Assembly: GCA_000987045.1 (NCBI GenBank)
Contig: LAKY01000050.1
Coordinates: 124,001-188,000, forward strand
Reading direction: 5' to 3'
Origin: Clostridiales bacterium PH28_bin88
Lineage (GTDB): Bacteria; Bacillota; PH28-bin88
DNA length: 64,000 nt
Shown here: in pieces, positions 8,726 to 17,270 of the stretch
Position numbering within the stretch: the first letter of the stretch is position 1
Layout of the letters: every line of letters starts with the position of its first letter
Notes under the pieces: generated by a model
Told to the model about the DNA's origin: nothing
What the model saw: only the letters and a program-made list of their open reading frames with translations
Databases searched by the model: none
Translations under genes and position numbers: made by a program

Positions 8726-8940
8726 AAGGTGATCATCGCCGGGGCAGGAGGGTCGCGCACCTGGCCGGGGTACTGGCTGCCCTTACGCCCCTGCCGGTAA
8801 TTACCGTCCCTATCAGAACCCCAGCCTTGGGCGGCGTTGATTCTCTCTATTCCATGGTTCAGATGCCCAGCGGGATTCCTGTGGCGACCATGGCCATTGA
8901 CGGGGCAAAAAATGCCGGTATTTTTGCTGCCCCCATGTTC
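8726..8940 (+). pseudogene. purE: purE remnant
   Basis: The middle and end of a PurE protein can be read but in two frames: KVIIAGAGG at the start, then after a shift near 8750, [19 protein letters not shown] and [21 protein letters not shown]. These line up with the intact PurE at 12658-13182. The N-terminal half, including the SAHRTP motif, is absent, and deletions are visible around the shift. It begins about 40 bases after phoB copy 1 and is clearly non-functional. Confidence 0.8.
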
Positions 8941-8945
8941 AGGAC

Positions 8946-9110
8946 TTGCCCCTGTACAGTCATGCCGCTTTCCTGGCCTCCCGTGTTGGCGTAGGCTTCA
9001 TTGAACCACGAATGCATCACCATATCACGGTCCTGGCCTTCCGGGCGAGTTGTTTGATTTCCTCTCCGGGGAAGGGGCGAATGCTCTTGATCTTCTGCAT
9101 TAGCTTTCAT
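8946..9110 (-). pseudogene. Possible 2-oxoacid:ferredoxin oxidoreductase scraps
   Basis: On the minus strand one frame reads IRPFPGEEIKQLARKA, like the end of the alpha subunit of 2-oxoacid:ferredoxin oxidoreductases. Another frame reads [13 protein letters not shown], like the thiamine-diphosphate subunit motif NEAYxNTGxQ. Both pieces are short and out of frame with each other. This could be chance, but two motifs of one enzyme side by side makes a decayed gene plausible. Confidence 0.3.
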
Positions 9111-9136
9111 ACCGATCATCCCTGTAATCCTGCTGA

Positions 9137-9496
9137 TTATTCTTTCATATGCTTGTTCAGGATAAAAACGATGACCCGTTCACCGGTGACGGTGCTGATG
9201 TCTGAATGAATGCTGACGACCGAAGATCCTGTCACGCTGGTAATCAACTCCTCCAGGATGGCGCGAGCGTTTTCAAAAAGCTGTACCCGCACCTGCTTGA
9301 TCAGGCCTTTCCCTTCATTGGTTTTGGCCAGTTGATGCTCGGCGGGCGTCAAGACGTTCTTCAGGCGCACCAGTACCATGTCTTCCAACAGAAAGGTTTT
9401 GGCTTCAGTGGGGCCCCGTCCCATATGTTCTTTCTCGAACTGGATGATTTTGTTGCTGATTTCCGCTTCCATCTGCCCTTTGGTCAGCTTCTTCAA
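9137..9496 (-). CDS. DUF2294 (MpsC-like) protein, copy 1
   Basis: 119 residues from a TTG with AGGAGG about 10 bases upstream. It is a single small soluble domain with the pattern GRGPxEAKTFLLEDMVLVRLKNVLTPAE and a C-terminal TGSSVVSIHSDISTVTGERVIVF, the DUF2294 family now named after MpsC. MpsC is linked to the MpsAB membrane-potential/bicarbonate system of staphylococci; the molecular role of free-standing domains is unknown. A second copy is at 12173-12529. It lies downstream of accC on the same strand, with 60 bases between. Confidence 0.8.
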   Translation of the reverse strand: MKKLTKGQMEAEISNKIIQFEKEHMGRGPTEAKTFLLEDMVLVRLKNVLTPAEHQLAKTNEGKGLIKQVRVQLFENARAILEELITSVTGSSVVSIHSDISTVTGERVIVFILNKHMKE

Positions 9497-9556
9497 TGGT
9501 CCTTTCCCTCCTGCATCCTTCGAAGTCTCTCCGTGAAACTAATTTATGGTCCCTTT

Positions 9557-10945
9557 TCAGCCGTTTATACCACCCGCACCCATCAACTTCCGGGGCTGTT
9601 CACTGGCTGCCAGTGCTTGCGCGAAGGTGGTATAGATCTCGCCCCTGGTAAAACAGGGATGGTTCAATACCCGCTGGAGGAAAGGCATGGTGGTTTTAAT
9701 CCCCTCTATGCGGCACTCGCCGAGGGCTTTTTTCATGCGACTGATGGCTTCCTCACGGGTATCGCCCCAGGCGATGACTTTACCCAGCAGGGAGTCATAA
9801 AAGGGGGGGAGGGTATACCCGCTGTAAACGTAATCATCAACACGGATGCCGTCCCCCCCGGGTTTTTGGTAAAAGGTAATGGTACCGGGGCTGGGCAGGA
9901 AATTACGCTCGGGGTCTTCCGCATTGATGCGGCATTCCAGCGCCCAACCTTTTCTTACGACATCGGCCTGGGAAAAACTCAATTTTTTACCTGCGGCGAT
10001 GCGGATCTGTTCTTTGATTAGGTCAATTCCGGTGATCATCTCCGTAACGGGGTGCTCCACCTGAATGCGGGTGTTCATCTCGATGAAATAAAAATTGCCC
10101 TGTTGGTCCAGGATGAATTCCACTGTACCGGCGCTGGTGTAGTTAATCCCGGTGGCCAGCCTGAGGGCCGCTGAGACCATTCTTTGTCGCAGTTCCTCGT
10201 CCACTGCGGGTGAAGGGCTCTCCTCAATCAGCTTCTGGTGCCTGCGCTGGATGGTACAGTCCCTTTCTCCCAGGTGAACCGCGTTTCCGTGATGGTCTGC
10301 CAGGATCTGAACCTCCACGTGCCGGGCTTTTTCCAGGTATTTTTCCATCAAGATTCCTGCGGCTGCAAAAGACAGGCTGGCTTCTCTCTGGGACGATGCC
10401 AGGCATTCCACCAATTCCTGTTCATCCCTTGCCACCCGCAAGCCCCTGCCTCCCCCGCCCGCGGACGGCTTGATGAGCACCGGGTAGCCCAGTTCCCGGG
10501 CTGTACGAAAGGCCTCTTTCATGGTACGGATGGGCTCAGGACTCCCGGGTACCACCGGAACGCCCAGGGCGACGGCGGTTTCCCTGGCGGCCACCTTCAT
10601 ACCCGCCAGTGCCATGGTGGCGGGCCGGGGTCCGATGAATTGGAAACCGTATTTCTCGCAAGCGGCTGCAAAATCGGGGTTTTCCGATAAAAACCCGTAC
10701 CCCGGATGAATGGCGTCCACATGGGCTACCATGGCCTTGGCCAAAATGTGATGGATATTCAGGTAACTGGCGGCGGGTGGAGCGGGCCCGACGCAATAAG
10801 CCTCGTCGGCCTCGCTTACGTGCCGGGAACTGGAGTCGGCCTCCGAATAAATCGCCACCGTTTTAATTCCCAACTCCCGGCATGCCCGGATAATCCTTAC
10901 CGCAATTTCTCCGCGGTTGGAGATCAGCACTTTTTTAAAGGACAT
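9557..10945 (-). CDS. accC: Biotin carboxylase (AccC/PycA type), stand-alone
   Basis: 462 residues, normal for the separate biotin carboxylase subunit. It uses ATP and bicarbonate to carboxylate biotin on a carrier protein. Visible motifs are the glycine-rich ATP loop KPSAGGGGRGLRVA near 160-172, HLGERDCTIQRRHQKLIEE near 208-227, and EMNTRIQVEHPVTE near 286-300, which holds the catalytic and bicarbonate-binding residues. No biotin carrier or carboxyltransferase gene is adjacent, so it could serve acetyl-CoA carboxylase or a two-subunit pyruvate carboxylase encoded elsewhere. Its neighbours are other bicarbonate-related genes. Confidence 0.92.
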   Translation of the reverse strand: MSFKKVLISNRGEIAVRIIRACRELGIKTVAIYSEADSSSRHVSEADEAYCVGPAPPAASYLNIHHILAKAMVAHVDAIHPGYGFLSENPDFAAACEKYGFQFIGPRPATMALAGMKVAARETAVALGVPVVPGSPEPIRTMKEAFRTARELGYPVLIKPSAGGGGRGLRVARDEQELVECLASSQREASLSFAAAGILMEKYLEKARHVEVQILADHHGNAVHLGERDCTIQRRHQKLIEESPSPAVDEELRQRMVSAALRLATGINYTSAGTVEFILDQQGNFYFIEMNTRIQVEHPVTEMITGIDLIKEQIRIAAGKKLSFSQADVVRKGWALECRINAEDPERNFLPSPGTITFYQKPGGDGIRVDDYVYSGYTLPPFYDSLLGKVIAWGDTREEAISRMKKALGECRIEGIKTTMPFLQRVLNHPCFTRGEIYTTFAQALAASEQPRKLMGAGGING

Positions 10946-10999
10946 TGTATCCCTGCTTTCGTGTAAAAATGGTATAATGGCTGCTGTTTGTATTTGCTT

Positions 11000-11473
11000 C
11001 TAAGCCTGTACCGCCGTACCGCCATGAACCGCTTTCCGTTTCTGAAGAGAGCGATAAACCGGCCAGTGTTTGGCAGCCAGCATCTGGGCTGCCCACAGTC
11101 CGGCCACATGCGCGTCGCCCGGCTCGGTCACCAGGAGGGGGGGACGGGCGTTGGCAAAGTCGGTGAAGACCAGTGGAAAAGAGGTTTCGTTATTTTCTGA
11201 AGCGGGTATGGGAACATGGATGACGGCAACCGGCGTCAGGGAAGCAAAGACAGGAACAGGGCACGGCATGCTGCTTCCTCCGGCGATGATGACCTCCAGG
11301 CCGCGTCGTTCAGCGGTAAGCGCGTATAGATGAAGCTTTTCCACAGGGTCCAGATGGTCAGCTAAGACGGTTATTTCGGAAGGCACATCCAGTTCTCCTA
11401 GAACCTCCTGAGCCAGCTTCATGGTATCCATGTCCGACCTGTTGCCTGCCACAATTCCTACCAGAGTTCTCAT
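11000..11473 (-). CDS. Degenerate PurE-like (AIR carboxylase fold) protein
   Basis: 157 residues from ATG 11473 with AGGAGGTG 10 bases upstream. The N-terminal half follows PurE closely (VGIVAGNRSDMDTMK, then ERRGLEVIIAGG). The active-site motifs have changed: SAHRTP is ADHLDP, the GGAAHLPGM loop is replaced by SSMPCPVPV, and the SIVQMPxGVPV segment is not recognisable. The fold is probably kept while AIR carboxylase chemistry is probably lost. It lies 55 bases from the accC start, on the same strand. The ribosome site and open frame argue for a real, diverged gene rather than a relic. Function unknown. Confidence 0.7.
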   Translation of the reverse strand: MRTLVGIVAGNRSDMDTMKLAQEVLGELDVPSEITVLADHLDPVEKLHLYALTAERRGLEVIIAGGSSMPCPVPVFASLTPVAVIHVPIPASENNETSFPLVFTDFANARPPLLVTEPGDAHVAGLWAAQMLAAKHWPVYRSLQKRKAVHGGTAVQA

Positions 11474-12172
11474 CGGAAATAATGCACCTCCTGAAATGAT
11501 TTTTCGCAAATAAAAGACCAACACTTTCGCCATCATAAGGCATACGTGTTGGCTTACTTGACGACCGGCTGCTGCCCTTCGTCCAGTCTTCCCTTTCCGT
11601 GCCAGCCTATCCCGTTTCTGGCCCATGAACCAGGGCAGGCCTGGCATTATTATGCTTAGGATTACCTGGAATTATTCATGTATTGCAGGTCCCAGGACCT
11701 TACGTCAATATTAAAATACTCGCCTGCCCAGCAACTGTCAATGCTTCCACAACAAGTATACATTATACTTTTTGGGGCTGATGTGGGATCAGCATTACAG
11801 AAACCGCTGATTTGCTTTCTATTACGGGGTCCACCGGTAATAAATCCGGTTTGCCTGGGAGCCAGGTGGACAATCTCTGGTGGGGACCGGATGGCCCGTG
11901 TTTTAGCCGCCAAGGCCAAGGGGGAGCTTACGGGGAGCTTAAGCTTTTATTGCATTCTTCATTTGGCTATATTATAATAAAACGTGCATCTTGCTCTAGA
12001 TGTAGTGACTATAAAGTGGTCCTTATTATCTTACGAATTGTACATTAACCCGCTTTATTATCAACGTTGTCCGCGCGCATTTTTAGCTTTTTGCGCTGGT
12101 AGCACACGGGGTACTTTTACTGATAGTTGTGGTCTTATGAACAGTTGCTGTGTTTTATAGAGGTGGTGAGAA
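11474..12172. other. 700-base gap with a promoter for the DUF2294-purEK unit
   Basis: No gene recognised. Near its end TTGCAT (11950-11955) and TATAAT (11973-11978) are exactly 17 bases apart, a good sigma-A promoter facing the DUF2294 gene. It would give a leader of about 190 bases before the ATG at 12173. I see no purine, T-box or other known riboswitch pattern in this leader. The stretch 11650-11940 holds only short frames without ribosome sites. Confidence 0.5.
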
Positions 12173-12529
12173 ATGGTTCCTACCAAAGGTCAAAAAGAAG
12201 ACGAAATAACCAAGGCGATAGTTCAGTGGGAAAAGGATTATATTGGAAGAGGTCCTGAAGGAGCCAAAACCGATCTTTTACGCAACATGGTGATTGTTAC
12301 TTTGCATAAAGTGTTGTCTCAGGCCGAACTGGTTTTGGCTCGGGAAAAAGAAGGTATGGCTCTGGTTAAAAAGTTGCGGCAGCAATTGGTTGAGCAGGGG
12401 CGTGCCGAGCTTGAGGCTCTTGTTAGTGGAATAACTGGGGCCAAGGTGGTTAGTTTGCATACGGATATTAGCACTAAGACAGGAGAACGGATATTTGTAT
12501 TTGTAATGGATAGGGAGATAGGTAAATAA
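12173..12529 (+). CDS. DUF2294 (MpsC-like) protein, copy 2
   Basis: 118 residues from ATG with GAGGTGG 7 bases upstream. Same family as 9137-9496: YIGRGPEGAKTDLLRNMVIVTLHKVLSQAE and GAKVVSLHTDISTKTGERIFVFV. It precedes purE by about 130 bases on the same strand and probably shares its promoter at 11950. The codons of this gene and the next ones are more AT-rich than the hydrogenase or phosphate genes, hinting at a different history. No function is established for single-domain members. Confidence 0.82.
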   Translation: MVPTKGQKEDEITKAIVQWEKDYIGRGPEGAKTDLLRNMVIVTLHKVLSQAELVLAREKEGMALVKKLRQQLVEQGRAELEALVSGITGAKVVSLHTDISTKTGERIFVFVMDREIGK

Positions 12530-12657
12530 TAATAAAATAAATTTATCCTTTGGAAGGCTCATTAAGGGGTAATTTTTATCAATTAAAGGGCAATCCAACG
12601 CTGGATACTTTTTATCTGGTGTTGGATTTTTTATTTTTTACTAAAGGAGTGATTAAA

Positions 12658-13182
12658 ATGACGGATAATATTCGTCCTGGTGAAACTACAACAGAAATGC
12701 AGCCGATTGTTTCGATTATCATGGGGAGTAAATCGGACTGGCCGGTAATGAAGGAAGCAAGCCTTATCCTGGAAGAACTGGGTATTCCCTACGAAAAAAA
12801 GATAGTATCCGCCCACCGCACTCCCGATTGGTTGATCAGTTTTGCCGAGCAGGCACAGAAACGGGGAATTAAAGTTATTATTGCCGGGGCTGGAGGCGCG
12901 GCCCATTTGCCGGGCATGGTTGCTGCCAAGACCTTGCTGCCCGTTATCGGCGTGCCGGTGCCTTCCGCCCATCTTCAAGGCTTGGACTCCCTGCTGTCCA
13001 TTGTCCAGATGCCGGCCGGAGTGCCGGTGGCGACCATGGCTATAGGCGCAGGCGGGGCGAAAAACGCCGCCCTTTTAGCGGCCCGGATCCTTGCTTTAAA
13101 TGATGAGCAGCTTGCCGGGAGGCTGGAAGTCCGCCGGGACATGATGGCCCGACAGGTCCTGGAAAACGAGGAGTGGTCTTAA
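12658..13182 (+). CDS. purE: N5-carboxyaminoimidazole ribonucleotide mutase
   Basis: 174 residues from ATG 12658, with AAAGGAGTG upstream; the frame is open earlier, but this start fits the family. PurE moves the carboxyl group of N5-CAIR to C4, giving CAIR in purine synthesis. All key motifs are intact: [12 protein letters not shown] near 21-32, SAHRTPDWL near 52-60, [12 protein letters not shown] near 81-92 and [15 protein letters not shown] near 115-129. It is followed after 4 bases by purK, its usual partner. Confidence 0.95.
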   Translation: MTDNIRPGETTTEMQPIVSIIMGSKSDWPVMKEASLILEELGIPYEKKIVSAHRTPDWLISFAEQAQKRGIKVIIAGAGGAAHLPGMVAAKTLLPVIGVPVPSAHLQGLDSLLSIVQMPAGVPVATMAIGAGGAKNAALLAARILALNDEQLAGRLEVRRDMMARQVLENEEWS

Positions 13183-13186
13183 CCAG

Positions 13187-14317
13187 ATGGTGAAGACAAT
13201 TCTTCCTGGATCCGCTATCGGTATCCTGGGGGGTGGTCAATTGGGCAGGATGACGGCCATTGAAGCCAGAAAAATGGGTTACCGCATTTTCTGCCTGGAC
13301 CCTACCCCTGGTTGCCCCTGCAGTCAGGTGGCTGACGACCAGATAGTCGCCGATTTCGACGATGTGGAGGCGGCGGTCAGACTGGCTGAAAGGGTGGATG
13401 TGCTGATATATGAGTTTGAAAACATCGACGCGCGGGTAGTTGAAGAACTGGAAAAACACTATTATCTGCCCCAAAAAAGCCGCCCTCTGGCCGTAGCCCA
13501 GAACCGTCTCTTGGAAAAACAGCAATTGCGCCAGGGGGGCTTTCCAGTGGCGCCATTTTTTAGGGTTACGAACCCGGAAGAACTAACGGCAGGAATGACA
13601 GAGATCGGGTACCCCGGCGTGTTGAAAATAGCCAGGGGAGGCTATGACGGCAAGGGGCAGTTGGTTATAAACAACCACCAGGAATTAGACAAAGCCTGCG
13701 CGCTGGTAAAAGCAGGTGATAATGAGTGGATTTTAGAGAAAATGATTTCTTTTACCTGTGAAGTTTCGGTTATAGTGGCCAGGACGGAAACGGGAAAAGT
13801 GGCGGTATACCCGGTGGCGGAAAATATACATCGCGAGAATATTCTTCACATGACGGTCGTTCCGGCCCGCATTTCTCCGCAGGAGGAAGCGGCTGCCATA
13901 GAAATTGCCAGGGAGATAGCCCATTTTTTCCAAATAGTAGGTCTTTTGACGGTGGAGTTTTTTGTTACTCCTTCTGGTTTGCTGGTTAACGAAATAGCAC
14001 CGCGGCCCCACAATTCCGGACATTACACCCTGGATGCCTGTTATATCTCCCAGTTTGAACAATTGACCCGCGCGGTTTGCGGACTACCTTTGGGGCCCAC
14101 ACAATTGCTGACCCCTGCAGTCATGATAAATATCCTGGGCCGTGACCTGCCTGGGATATTGGAAAAACTGCCCGGTTTTCCCGGACACGTAAAAATACAC
14201 CTGTACGGAAAAGGCGGCAATGCGGCGCCGAAGCGTAAAATGGGACACCTGCTTATTAAGGCGGACGGGCCGCGGGAAATAGACGCGATTATAAGAGAGC
14301 TTGAGGATAGGTGGTAA
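13187..14317 (+). CDS. purK: N5-carboxyaminoimidazole ribonucleotide synthase
   Basis: 376 residues. PurK is an ATP-grasp enzyme that joins bicarbonate to AIR with ATP to give N5-CAIR for PurE. The N-terminus has the fold signature GILGGGQLGRM. The ATP-grasp part has KIARGGYDGKGQ near 147-158 and ends with the conserved VNEIAPRPHNSGHYTLDAC near 266-284. Length is normal. It sits 4 bases after purE and 9 bases before a ferredoxin gene, so the run from 12173 to 15470 looks like one operon. Confidence 0.95.
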   Translation: MVKTILPGSAIGILGGGQLGRMTAIEARKMGYRIFCLDPTPGCPCSQVADDQIVADFDDVEAAVRLAERVDVLIYEFENIDARVVEELEKHYYLPQKSRPLAVAQNRLLEKQQLRQGGFPVAPFFRVTNPEELTAGMTEIGYPGVLKIARGGYDGKGQLVINNHQELDKACALVKAGDNEWILEKMISFTCEVSVIVARTETGKVAVYPVAENIHRENILHMTVVPARISPQEEAAAIEIAREIAHFFQIVGLLTVEFFVTPSGLLVNEIAPRPHNSGHYTLDACYISQFEQLTRAVCGLPLGPTQLLTPAVMINILGRDLPGILEKLPGFPGHVKIHLYGKGGNAAPKRKMGHLLIKADGPREIDAIIRELEDRW

Positions 14318-14326
14318 AAAGGGACC

Positions 14327-14599
14327 GTGTACGCTGGTGCTAAGGTAACTGAAGAAAAGTGCAATGGGTGCCGGCTGTGCATATTTACCTGTCCTGACCC
14401 AAATGTTATTAAATACGCAAAGACGGTTAAAAAAGTGGAAGTGGATGAAGCTCGCTGTAAAGGCTGTGGATTGTGTGTGGCCGTTTGTCCAAAAGGAGCC
14501 ATGGTGGTCAGCGGCCTTTTAGACATAACGGAAGGGGGGCCGGCCCCGCAGGAGCGATACAAAGGTTATATGAGCAAAATACCAAGAGCTGCAGAATAA
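14327..14599 (+). CDS. 2[4Fe-4S] ferredoxin-like protein
   Basis: 90 residues from a GTG 9 bases after purK. Two cluster-binding motifs are seen: CNGCRLCIFTCPDP (near 15-28), with a slightly irregular spacing before the last cysteine, and CKGCGLCVAVCP (near 46-57). This resembles the delta subunit of 2-oxoacid:ferredoxin oxidoreductases, but no such enzyme follows. It lies between purK and a DUF6671 gene, so it could donate electrons to that protein. That partnership is only inference from position. Confidence 0.8.
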   Translation: MYAGAKVTEEKCNGCRLCIFTCPDPNVIKYAKTVKKVEVDEARCKGCGLCVAVCPKGAMVVSGLLDITEGGPAPQERYKGYMSKIPRAAE

Positions 14600-14612
14600 G
14601 GGGGAGAAGTAT

Positions 14613-15470
14613 ATGGCCGATAGTAACACCTTCTTCCAGGAGCGGTATGCCGTTCTCCTTACAAAGCACGGGAAAGAACAGGTCATCAAGCCCACCCTCG
14701 AGAAGGCTGTGGGTATTCATGTCATTGTTGAAACAGGTTTTGATACCGACCGCTTCGGTACCTTTACCAGGGAGATTGAGCGACCCGGGTCCCAGTTGGA
14801 TACGGCGAGGCTAAAGGCCAGAAAAGGCATGGAGCTGACCGGCCTGGACATCGGGCTGGCCAGTGAGGGAAGTTTTGGCCCCCATCCTGTAATGCCTTGG
14901 GTACCCTGGAATGTGGAAATAGTTTTACTGGTGGATCAAAAGGAAAATGCGGAAATATGCGGCGAATATGCTAGTTTTAATACTAATTATGCCCATGCGA
15001 TTGTCTCTAACTTTCAAGAAGCAGAAAACTTCGCCCGTAAGGTAGGGTTTCCGGAGCACTGCCTGGTGCTGCGGCCGGATAATGAGCGGCATCAGTCCAT
15101 AGTTAAAGATATTAACGATTGGGAGCATTTGAAAGAAGCGGTGGCGTGGGGTATTGCCAGATCGGCTGTCGGTAAAGTATGTCTGGAGACCGATATGCGG
15201 GCTCATGCTAATCCAACCAGGATGGGTAATATTCAAAAAGCTGCCGAAAACCTAGTGCAAAAAATAAAAAAACAGTGTCCCTGGTGCGGCACTCCAGGTT
15301 TTTCCGTGACCGACAGGAAAAAGGGCCTGCCATGTGAATGGTGCGGCAGGCCTACGGAGGAAATAAGGGCAGTAGTCTATACCTGCGCCAGGTGTGGTTT
15401 TTCCCAGGAGGAAATTAAGGATCCGGACGAAAGGGCGCCAGCCGGGCGCTGTCAATATTGCAATCCATAG
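14613..15470 (+). CDS. DUF6671 family protein with C-terminal zinc ribbons
   Basis: 285 residues from ATG with GGGGGAGAAG upstream. The body carries a family-like signature: LLTKHGKEQVIKPTLEKAVG, TGFDTDRFGTFTREI, and GLASEGSFGPHPVMPWVPWN. These point to DUF6671, whose function is unknown. The last 60 residues hold four CxxC pairs (CPWCG, CEWCG, CARCG, CQYCN), enough for two zinc ribbons. It is the last gene of the purEK run and is followed by a terminator. Confidence 0.75.
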   Translation: MADSNTFFQERYAVLLTKHGKEQVIKPTLEKAVGIHVIVETGFDTDRFGTFTREIERPGSQLDTARLKARKGMELTGLDIGLASEGSFGPHPVMPWVPWNVEIVLLVDQKENAEICGEYASFNTNYAHAIVSNFQEAENFARKVGFPEHCLVLRPDNERHQSIVKDINDWEHLKEAVAWGIARSAVGKVCLETDMRAHANPTRMGNIQKAAENLVQKIKKQCPWCGTPGFSVTDRKKGLPCEWCGRPTEEIRAVVYTCARCGFSQEEIKDPDERAPAGRCQYCNP

Positions 15471-15534
15471 TATGGGAGATCGTAAAAAATTTTATAATTA
15501 TTTGGTTGTAACTTACCATAAAGGAATGACCTTC

Positions 15535-15576
15535 AAGGCCACCGACTTTAAAAAGTTCATGGCCTTTTTCTTTTTT
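15535..15576 (+). terminator. Intrinsic terminator after the purEK run
   Basis: AAGGCCA (15535-15541) pairs with TGGCCTT (15560-15566) and is followed by a long T-rich run. It closes the transcript carrying DUF2294, purE, purK, ferredoxin and DUF6671. Confidence 0.75.
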
Positions 15577-15577
15577 G

Positions 15578-16214
15578 AGCAAACATTAAAAAGAAAAATT
15601 TTCCTTACCGGAAGGAAATCAAACAAGTGTTCGTGAATGAAAATAATTGCTAATGAAAGTTTAATATATGACTTCAGTGCCGGCCAGATAATGAGCTGGG
15701 TAATTCAGGCTTAAAAAGGCCTTGCGCTTTTTAGTGGCGCTCCCGGGAATTCTGTGGATATCAAATTTATAGAGGTGGTCAAAACTATGCAGCGCAAAAG
15801 ATGGTATACCCTGGACGTGTGGATTAAGCATGTTTTACGGGAACTAGCCCGCCCAGATTTTGCTGCCCTTATTTGCTAACCTGTTCCCCGGAGCCGCCCC
15901 TCGGTGGGTTTGTCTGACCACCTGCGGGGTGGATGTCAAGGCCGCTGCCTTGAAGCCAATGTTTTGAGCGGTGAGGTCTCATAACGGGAAAAATTTTTGT
16001 GGAGATACCTACTGGATCTTGACACGGACGACCGGATAGACTGGGTTGACAACAGATGTTATGAAGTGATATCATTATCACCGGAACAACGAGACACGGC
16101 TTAACCATGGTGTCTGGTAGACTGGACAAGGGGCAGTTGCTCCCGGAGAGCAAAGGCCAATTGTAAAGTAGATCAACACTTCATTGCCAAAGGGGGAATG
16201 GAGGTGTTGATTTT
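15578..16214. other. Gap with one 30-codon frame and protein-like scraps
   Basis: No known gene seen. A 30-codon frame at 15787-15879 (+) starts with ATG behind GAGGTGG and reads MQRKRWYTLDVWIK; it may be a real small protein or the head of a truncated gene. Around 15980-16110 another frame reads DLDTDDRIDWVDNRCYEV without a start, which looks coding but is not recognised. The rest shows no clear structure. Confidence 0.35.
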
Positions 16215-17216
16215 TTGTTTGCCCCGGAGAATCTTTTCAACCTGGCCCTGTCTAACCTCTTCTCGCCAATGATCCTGTTTTTTGCCTTTGGCTTACTGGC
16301 TTCCTGGGCCAGGACGGACCTGGAAGTGCCGGAAGCCATGAGTACCGCCATGGCCATTTTTCTCCTGGCGGCCATCGGCCTCAAGGGTGGTTCTGAGGTA
16401 GCGGTGGCCGGACTGGACCAGGTATGGCCGGTTGCCCTGGCTGCAATCTGCCTGGGCGCTGTTATACCCATCATCGCTTTTGTTGTACTGACCAAAGTGG
16501 GCCGGCTGGACGTGATCAACGCTGCCGCTGTCGCCGGCCACTACGGTTCGGTAAGCGCCGTCACCTTTATTACCGGGATGTCCTTTCTCAACCAAATGGG
16601 TGTCCCTTTCGAGGGGTACATGGTGGCCCTCCTGGCCATGATGGAAAGCCCTGCCATTATCATTGCCATTGTTTTGGCCAGGCTGGCCCAGGCCAGGGTT
16701 GGGGGCGTAACCGCTAGGGAAAAATTCTCTTCAGGAAAACTCCTCAGGGAGGCTTTCCTGGGGAAAAGCGTTCTGCTGCTCACCGGAGGACTGGTGATCG
16801 GGTACATTACCGGGCCGAAGGGGATGGAACAGGTGGTCCCGTTTTTTGATGGCATGTTTAGAGGGATCCTGACCCTGTTTATGTTGGACATGGGCCTCCT
16901 GGCAGGCCGGCGCTTGGCAGACCTCAAATCGGCCGGTCTCTTCCTGGGTGCGTTCGGCGTGCTGATGCCGCTGGTGAACGCGGCTTTGGGATTGATGCTG
17001 GGAGCGGCGGTTGGGTTGAGCCTGGGGGGTGTCACCCTGCTAACCATCCTGGCGGCCAGTTCTTCCTATATCGCCGCTCCGGCGGCCATGCGCATGGCGC
17101 TGCCCGCGGCCAATCCTTCCCTGTACCTGGGCGCTTCCCTGGGCATCACTTTTCCCTTTAATATCATGGTGGGCATTCCCCTGTACTACTACCTGGCCAC
17201 CCTGATTTATGGTTAG
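16215..17216 (+). CDS. sbtA: Sodium-dependent bicarbonate permease (SbtA family)
   Basis: 333 residues from TTG, with GGAGGT about 10 bases upstream. It is an integral membrane protein with about ten segments in two inverted halves, of the Sbt_1/DUF897 family. Family-like stretches include AIGLKGGSEVA near 52-62, AAVAGHYGSVSAVTF near 103-117, MMESPAII near 140-147 and SSSYIAAPAAMRMALP near 281-296. Cyanobacterial SbtA takes up bicarbonate with sodium. The PII-like gene 54 bases downstream strongly supports this identity, as SbtA and SbtB are usually encoded together. Confidence 0.88.
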   Translation: MFAPENLFNLALSNLFSPMILFFAFGLLASWARTDLEVPEAMSTAMAIFLLAAIGLKGGSEVAVAGLDQVWPVALAAICLGAVIPIIAFVVLTKVGRLDVINAAAVAGHYGSVSAVTFITGMSFLNQMGVPFEGYMVALLAMMESPAIIIAIVLARLAQARVGGVTAREKFSSGKLLREAFLGKSVLLLTGGLVIGYITGPKGMEQVVPFFDGMFRGILTLFMLDMGLLAGRRLADLKSAGLFLGAFGVLMPLVNAALGLMLGAAVGLSLGGVTLLTILAASSSYIAAPAAMRMALPAANPSLYLGASLGITFPFNIMVGIPLYYYLATLIYG

Positions 17217-17270
17217 CACGCATGGGGTTTATCCCGGCTGGCAATACTTTCCGGCAAAGGAGGAAAGGCG

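Noticed and set aside
9206..10021. Open frame of 271 codons on the + strand across DUF2294 and accC
   Set aside because: Antisense to biotin carboxylase with intact catalytic motifs.
15869..16153. Minus-strand frame of 94 codons before sbtA
   Set aside because: Composition is not protein-like and no start signal is seen.
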